Positions 60,214-64,000 of a stretch of DNA of 64,000 bases are shown here, in pieces. The DNA lies in the NCBI RefSeq assembly GCF_000282115.1, contig NZ_AKJY01000035.1:42184-106183 (forward strand). The letters run 5' to 3'. This DNA is from Chryseobacterium populi. Lineage in GTDB: Bacteria; Bacteroidota; Bacteroidia; Flavobacteriales; Weeksellaceae. Positions within the stretch are counted from its first letter, which is position 1. Every line of letters starts with the position of its first letter. A program made the translations under genes and the position numbers. The notes under the pieces were generated by a model. The model worked only from the letters and a program-made list of their open reading frames with translations, did not search any database and had not been told where the DNA came from.

Positions 60214-61104
60214 TTATTTGTCTTGTGGGATCGGGTTAAACTGCGAATTTTCTATCGTAAGCGTTTTGGTTGTAAGATCATAGTGATCATTCATCGACAT
60301 GACATGTACCGTTAAATTATCAATAGAAATGGGCTCACCCAGATTGATATTGGTGAGGTTGGTATCTTTGATAAACCTTCCGTCTACAATAATAACAAGG
60401 CCTGAACCTACTGCTGTCATCACATCATTATAGATAAAAAGTCCGGTATCTTCACCTAGGCCAATACCCAGTGTTCTTGGATTGTTGACCACGGCCTGGA
60501 AAAGACGTCCGATTCTTCCCCGCTGTACAAAATGAGTATCGATAATAACGTTATCAATAAGCCCCAATCCTTGTGTTGTTTTGATTTCTCCTTTTAACAG
60601 TGCTTCAGAACTGCTTCCCTGGTAGATCATGTTTTCTGATGCAGCAGCAGCTCCGGCAGAAGTTCCCGAATAAATAAAATCCTGTTCCTGATATTTCAGT
60701 AAAATGGTATCGTGAAATCTTGTTCCACCGAGAATAGAAGTCAATCTTAGCTGGTCTCCACCGGTAAACATGACTACGTCTGCTGCACTGGCTCTTGCGA
60801 CCATTGCATCAGAATTGGCTTCTTCACGGTTGTGGATATCAAGAATATTTACGTTTTTAGCCCCCAGAAACTCAAACGCTTTTTTATATTCTGTTCCTAC
60901 GATTTGAGGAATTTGTGAAGCTGTGGTGATAATTTCTATTACAGAATTTTCTTTATGCTTAGATTCATTGATTATCTTTCGTAAAATACCTCTTTCAAAA
61001 AAGTTAAGGTTTTTCTCTATATTTTGATCAAAATCGGTTTCTGCAAAGCTTCCTTTATTTACAGCACCTCCGATAACAATTAATTTTCCAACGGGTTTCA
61101 TCAT
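60214..61104 (-). CDS. cphB: Cyanophycinase (peptidase S51)
   Basis: A 296-residue serine peptidase that cuts cyanophycin into beta-Asp-Arg dipeptides. Motifs are MKPVGKLIVIGGAV at the start, DVVMFTGGDQLRL, and the nucleophile elbow GTSAGAAAASENMIYQG, then ETIDTHFVQRGRIGRLF-type segment (IDTHFVQRGRIGRLF). There is no signal peptide, so intracellular. The start is the ATG at 61104 (or 61101). Divergent from cphA with a 198-bp gap; a -7 box (TAACTTTG, minus strand 61111-61118) lies six bases upstream. Confidence 0.93.
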   Translation of the reverse strand: MMKPVGKLIVIGGAVNKGSFAETDFDQNIEKNLNFFERGILRKIINESKHKENSVIEIITTASQIPQIVGTEYKKAFEFLGAKNVNILDIHNREEANSDAMVARASAADVVMFTGGDQLRLTSILGGTRFHDTILLKYQEQDFIYSGTSAGAAAASENMIYQGSSSEALLKGEIKTTQGLGLIDNVIIDTHFVQRGRIGRLFQAVVNNPRTLGIGLGEDTGLFIYNDVMTAVGSGLVIIVDGRFIKDTNLTNINLGEPISIDNLTVHVMSMNDHYDLTTKTLTIENSQFNPIPQDK

Positions 61105-61110
61105 AGGATG

Positions 61111-61118
61111 CAAAGTTA
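61111..61118 (-). promoter_or_regulatory. Promoter -7 element for cphB
   Basis: TAACTTTG on the minus strand; six bases to the ATG, so the mRNA is probably leaderless. Confidence 0.55.
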
Positions 61119-61250
61119 AAAAATAATTAATATTTAACGAAATATCAGTAGCATTTAAATTGATTTTGAGGATTTTAAAATTACTAATATTATTTAACTT
61201 TTTTTTGATAAATCTTTAAGTATGCTATGGTTTTGTTTATGCTTTTACAT

Positions 61251-61258
61251 TATCTTTG
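61251..61258 (+). promoter_or_regulatory. Promoter -7 element for cphA
   Basis: TATCTTTG, a full TAnnTTTG match; a TTTG occurs at 61232-61235 but the spacer is 15 bases, shorter than usual. ATG 44 bases downstream. Confidence 0.5.
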
Positions 61259-61302
61259 ATTTTAGAAGAAGTTATTGTTAACTAAGAAAATGCAAATTGA
61301 CT

Positions 61303-63930
61303 ATGAAAATTGAGAAGATACAGGCGTTGCGTGGTCCTAATATCTGGAGCATAAGAAGGAAGAAACTGATACAGATGAGGTTGGATCTTGAAGAAATGGA
61401 AAATTTCCCCACCAATAAAATTGAAGGATTCAGAGAAAGAATAGAAAAACTCATTCCATCACTGATCACGCACAGGTGTTCGGAAGGGGTAGAAGGCGGT
61501 TTTTTCCACCGGGTAGAAACAGGAACCTGGATGGGGCATGTTATTGAACATATTGCACTGGAAATCCAGACACTGGCAGGAATGGACGTAGGCTTCGGAA
61601 GAACCCGTGAAACAAAATCGCCGGGAATTTATAATGTTGTATTTAATTATATTGAAGAAAATGCAGGAATCTATGCTGCTGAAGAAGCCGTAAAAATTGC
61701 TGAAGCTTTGATTGAAGACAGAGAATATGATTTAAACACCTGCATCCATACATTAAAAGAAATCAGGGAACGTGTTCGTTTGGGCCCTTCAACCGGAAGT
61801 ATTGTTGAAGAAGCAGTTTCCCGGAGAATCCCGTGGATCAGATTGGGAACCAATTCTTTAGTACAGCTCGGATATGGAGTTAATCAGCAGAGGTTTCAGG
61901 CAACGATTACCGGAAAAACAAGTTCAATTGCGGTAGATATTGCATGCAATAAAGAGCTGACGAAAAAAATGCTTCACGATGCAGCTATTCCTGTTCCGAT
62001 CGGGGATCTGGTGGTCGATGAAGAAGATCTGGAAAAAGTCATTAAAAAAATAAATTATCCCGTTGTTTTAAAGCCTTTGGACGGAAACCACGGAAAAGGC
62101 TCATCCATCAATGTAAATGATTGGGAAACGGCAAAAACAGGGTTGGAACATGCTCAGAAATATTCCAGGAAAGTAATTGTAGAAAAATACATTACCGGAT
62201 ATGATTTCAGGGTTTTGGTGATCGATAATAAAATGGTTGCTGCCGCAAGAAGAGTTCCTGCTCATATTGTGGGTGATGGTGAGCATAATCTTCAGCAATT
62301 AATTGACAAAGAAAATAAGGATCCGAGAAGAGGATATGGTCATGAAAATGTACTGACGGAAATAGAAATAGATAAAGATACCCTCGAGCTTCTGGATAAA
62401 CTTCAGTATACCCTTGAAACTGTTCCTCAAAAAGGAGAAATCGTTTATCTGAAATCTACAGCAAATCTTTCTACCGGCGGAACATCAATTGATGTCACTG
62501 ATATGGTTCATCCGGAAAATATCACAATGGCAGAAAGGATCTCTAAAATTATTGGCCTTGATGTTTGTGGAATTGATATTATGGCTGAAAATCTTACACA
62601 ACCCCTTAAAGAAAGCGGTGGTGCCATTATAGAAGTAAATGCTGCACCCGGGTTCAGAATGCACCTGGCCCCAAGTGAAGGGCTTCCGAGAAATGTAGCA
62701 GCTCCTGTTGTAGATATGCTTTATCCTGCGGGAAAACCTTTTACCATCCCGATTATTGCAGTAACAGGAACAAACGGCAAAACCACCACGACAAGATTAA
62801 TTTCCCATATCGTTAAAAATAATGGCTACAGAGTAGGTTTTACAACTTCTGATGGAATTTATATTCAAAATACAATGCTGACGAAAGGAGATACCACAGG
62901 ACCTCTTTCGGCTGAATTTGTCCTGAAGGATCCAACAGTAGAATTTGCCGTTCTGGAAACTGCCAGAGGCGGAATTTTACGTTCAGGCTTGGGCTTTTCT
63001 CAATGTGATATCGGAGTTTTAACCAACATCAAAGAAGATCATTTGGGAATGAATGATATTCATAATCTGAAAGACCTGACCAAAGTAAAAAGAGTAGTTC
63101 TTGACAGTGTAAAGAAAAACGGTTGGAGTGTAATGAACGCGGATGACGAATATTCCATGAGAATTGTGAATGATCTCGACAGCAGTGTTGCGATCTTCAG
63201 TATGGATGAAAATAACCCGCATATCAGAAAGTTTGCAAAAGAAGGAAAGATCACCTGTGTGTATGAGGAAGGGTTTGTAACGATCAAAAAAGGAGACTGG
63301 AAAATACGTATCGGAAAAGCAAAAGACTTCCCGATCACGATGGAAGGAAAAGCCAGGTTCATGATTGAAAATGTTTTGGCAGCCAGTTTAGCATCTTATT
63401 TATACGGTTTTGGGATTGAAGACATCTCAAATTCTCTGAGGACATTTCTTCCAAGTGCTCAGCTTACTCCCGGCAGGCTGAATATTTTTAAGTTCAAAAG
63501 CTTTAAAGTTTTAATTGATTTTGCCCATAATCCGGCCGGATATGAAGCTATTGAAGATTATCTGAAAAATGTGGAGTCTACCAAAAAGATTGGGATTATT
63601 TCCGGGGTAGGAGACAGAAGGGATGAAGATATCAAGCTTTGCGGGAAAATCGCAGGAAGGATGTTTGACTATATTATCATCCGAAATGAAAAACACCTTC
63701 GCGGAAGAAAAGAAGAAGAAATCAACGGACTGATCATAGACGGGATTCACGAAGCAGGAAAGGATGTGAGCTATGAAATCATCCCGAAAGAAATTGAAGC
63801 TTTAAAACATGCGATAGGTATGGCCGAAGAAGGTACATTTATTACTGCATTAAGTGATGTGATCTCCAATGCAATAGATCTGGTTCAGGAATACCAGGCA
63901 AGAGAATTGCTGGAAGATGATAAGATTTAA
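61303..63930 (+). CDS. cphA: Cyanophycin synthetase
   Basis: An 875-residue non-ribosomal ligase that makes multi-L-arginyl-poly-L-aspartate. N-terminal domain (MKIEKIQALRGPNIWSIRRKK), ATP-grasp domain with KPLDGNHGKG at residues 257-266 (adds Asp), then a Mur-ligase-like domain with GTNGKTTT at 489-496 (adds Arg) and DFAHNPAGYEAI. The length is typical for CphA. The ATG at 61303 is chosen over an in-frame TTG six bases upstream. Divergent from cyanophycinase. Confidence 0.95.
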   Translation: MKIEKIQALRGPNIWSIRRKKLIQMRLDLEEMENFPTNKIEGFRERIEKLIPSLITHRCSEGVEGGFFHRVETGTWMGHVIEHIALEIQTLAGMDVGFGRTRETKSPGIYNVVFNYIEENAGIYAAEEAVKIAEALIEDREYDLNTCIHTLKEIRERVRLGPSTGSIVEEAVSRRIPWIRLGTNSLVQLGYGVNQQRFQATITGKTSSIAVDIACNKELTKKMLHDAAIPVPIGDLVVDEEDLEKVIKKINYPVVLKPLDGNHGKGSSINVNDWETAKTGLEHAQKYSRKVIVEKYITGYDFRVLVIDNKMVAAARRVPAHIVGDGEHNLQQLIDKENKDPRRGYGHENVLTEIEIDKDTLELLDKLQYTLETVPQKGEIVYLKSTANLSTGGTSIDVTDMVHPENITMAERISKIIGLDVCGIDIMAENLTQPLKESGGAIIEVNAAPGFRMHLAPSEGLPRNVAAPVVDMLYPAGKPFTIPIIAVTGTNGKTTTTRLISHIVKNNGYRVGFTTSDGIYIQNTMLTKGDTTGPLSAEFVLKDPTVEFAVLETARGGILRSGLGFSQCDIGVLTNIKEDHLGMNDIHNLKDLTKVKRVVLDSVKKNGWSVMNADDEYSMRIVNDLDSSVAIFSMDENNPHIRKFAKEGKITCVYEEGFVTIKKGDWKIRIGKAKDFPITMEGKARFMIENVLAASLASYLYGFGIEDISNSLRTFLPSAQLTPGRLNIFKFKSFKVLIDFAHNPAGYEAIEDYLKNVESTKKIGIISGVGDRRDEDIKLCGKIAGRMFDYIIIRNEKHLRGRKEEEINGLIIDGIHEAGKDVSYEIIPKEIEALKHAIGMAEEGTFITALSDVISNAIDLVQEYQARELLEDDKI

Positions 63931-64000
63931 TAAAAATGACAGATTGACTAGTCCTGAAAAAGGTTGACTAGTTTAATACATCAAATATACTTAAATCAGA

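Noticed and set aside
63944..63972. TTGACTAGT occurring twice 20 bp apart after cphA
   Set aside because: Nine bases only, no dyad or known site; may be chance, and the window ends before any context.

Overview
The window looks like a chromosomal segment of a Flavobacteriia member, most likely Chryseobacterium or a close Weeksellaceae relative. The evidence is an AT-rich genome, Bacteroidota-type promoters (TTTG at -33, TAnnTTTG at -7) in front of many genes, a GLPGLI-family protein, a remnant of a type IX secretion (T9SS type B) sorting domain, a Chryseobacterium-style bacteriocin-like leader peptide, and many MKK...AQ-type signal peptides. There are no rRNA genes, CRISPR arrays or complete insertion sequences. 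The one tRNA is an initiator tRNA-fMet at 8382-8454.

Layout. 1-5.6 kb: the 3' part of a ParC/GyrA-type topoisomerase gene, a rhomboid protease, a membrane-anchored AraC-type regulator and two SDR enzymes. 5.6-8.3 kb: minus-strand housekeeping genes (DUF4180, prmC, yaaA, a Sua5/YrdC protein). 8.4-10.3 kb: tRNA-fMet, then a small accessory module of a Cys-rich double-glycine-type peptide and a TlpA-like thioredoxin, bounded by two copies of the same 32-bp terminator hairpin. 12.2-15.7 kb: BlaI, an M56 BlaR1-like protease and a GLPGLI protein, with twin BlaI-type operators. 15.9-25.2 kb: transaldolase, a YdeI-like protein, a TPR protein, pepE, PBP4, a histidine kinase, and M61 and M1 peptidases. 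25.3-30.3 kb: a tightly coupled DoxX/DUF2071/methyltransferase/membrane operon, mepB, tatC and kdsD. 30.4-36.8 kb: recQ, a glycosyltransferase, lpd and a DUF4476 protein.

37.1-39.7 kb: an Lrp/AsnC gene that appears to have only an ATT start codon, divergent from an AhpD-like gene; then an outer-membrane-like protein and cvfB. 39.7-46.4 kb: a decayed T9SS sorting-domain fragment, then a TetR regulator with two matching palindromic operators (one on the -33 element, one over the start codon) ahead of a complete TolC/HlyD/AcrB efflux operon. 46.4-54.1 kb: accessory minus-strand genes, including an orphan EF-Tu domain-III protein, a J-domain/KTSC protein, nudK, a Crp/Fnr regulator, a TIGR01777 epimerase, an HPP membrane protein and an arginase-family enzyme. 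54.3-59.2 kb: a short SSB, an HRDC protein, hisS, an acetyltransferase, a PH-SHOCT protein and a methyltransferase. 59.2-63.9 kb: a cyanophycin locus with isoaspartyl peptidase and cyanophycinase divergent from cyanophycin synthetase.

Functional themes are local autoregulated units (BlaI-M56, TetR-RND, Lrp-AhpD), aspartyl/arginyl peptide metabolism (PepE, CphB, IaaA, CphA, arginase family) and envelope maintenance. The best candidates for undescribed biology are the peptide/TlpA module beside the tRNA, the EF-Tu domain-III orphan, the ATT-start regulator and the DoxX/DUF2071/methyltransferase operon.
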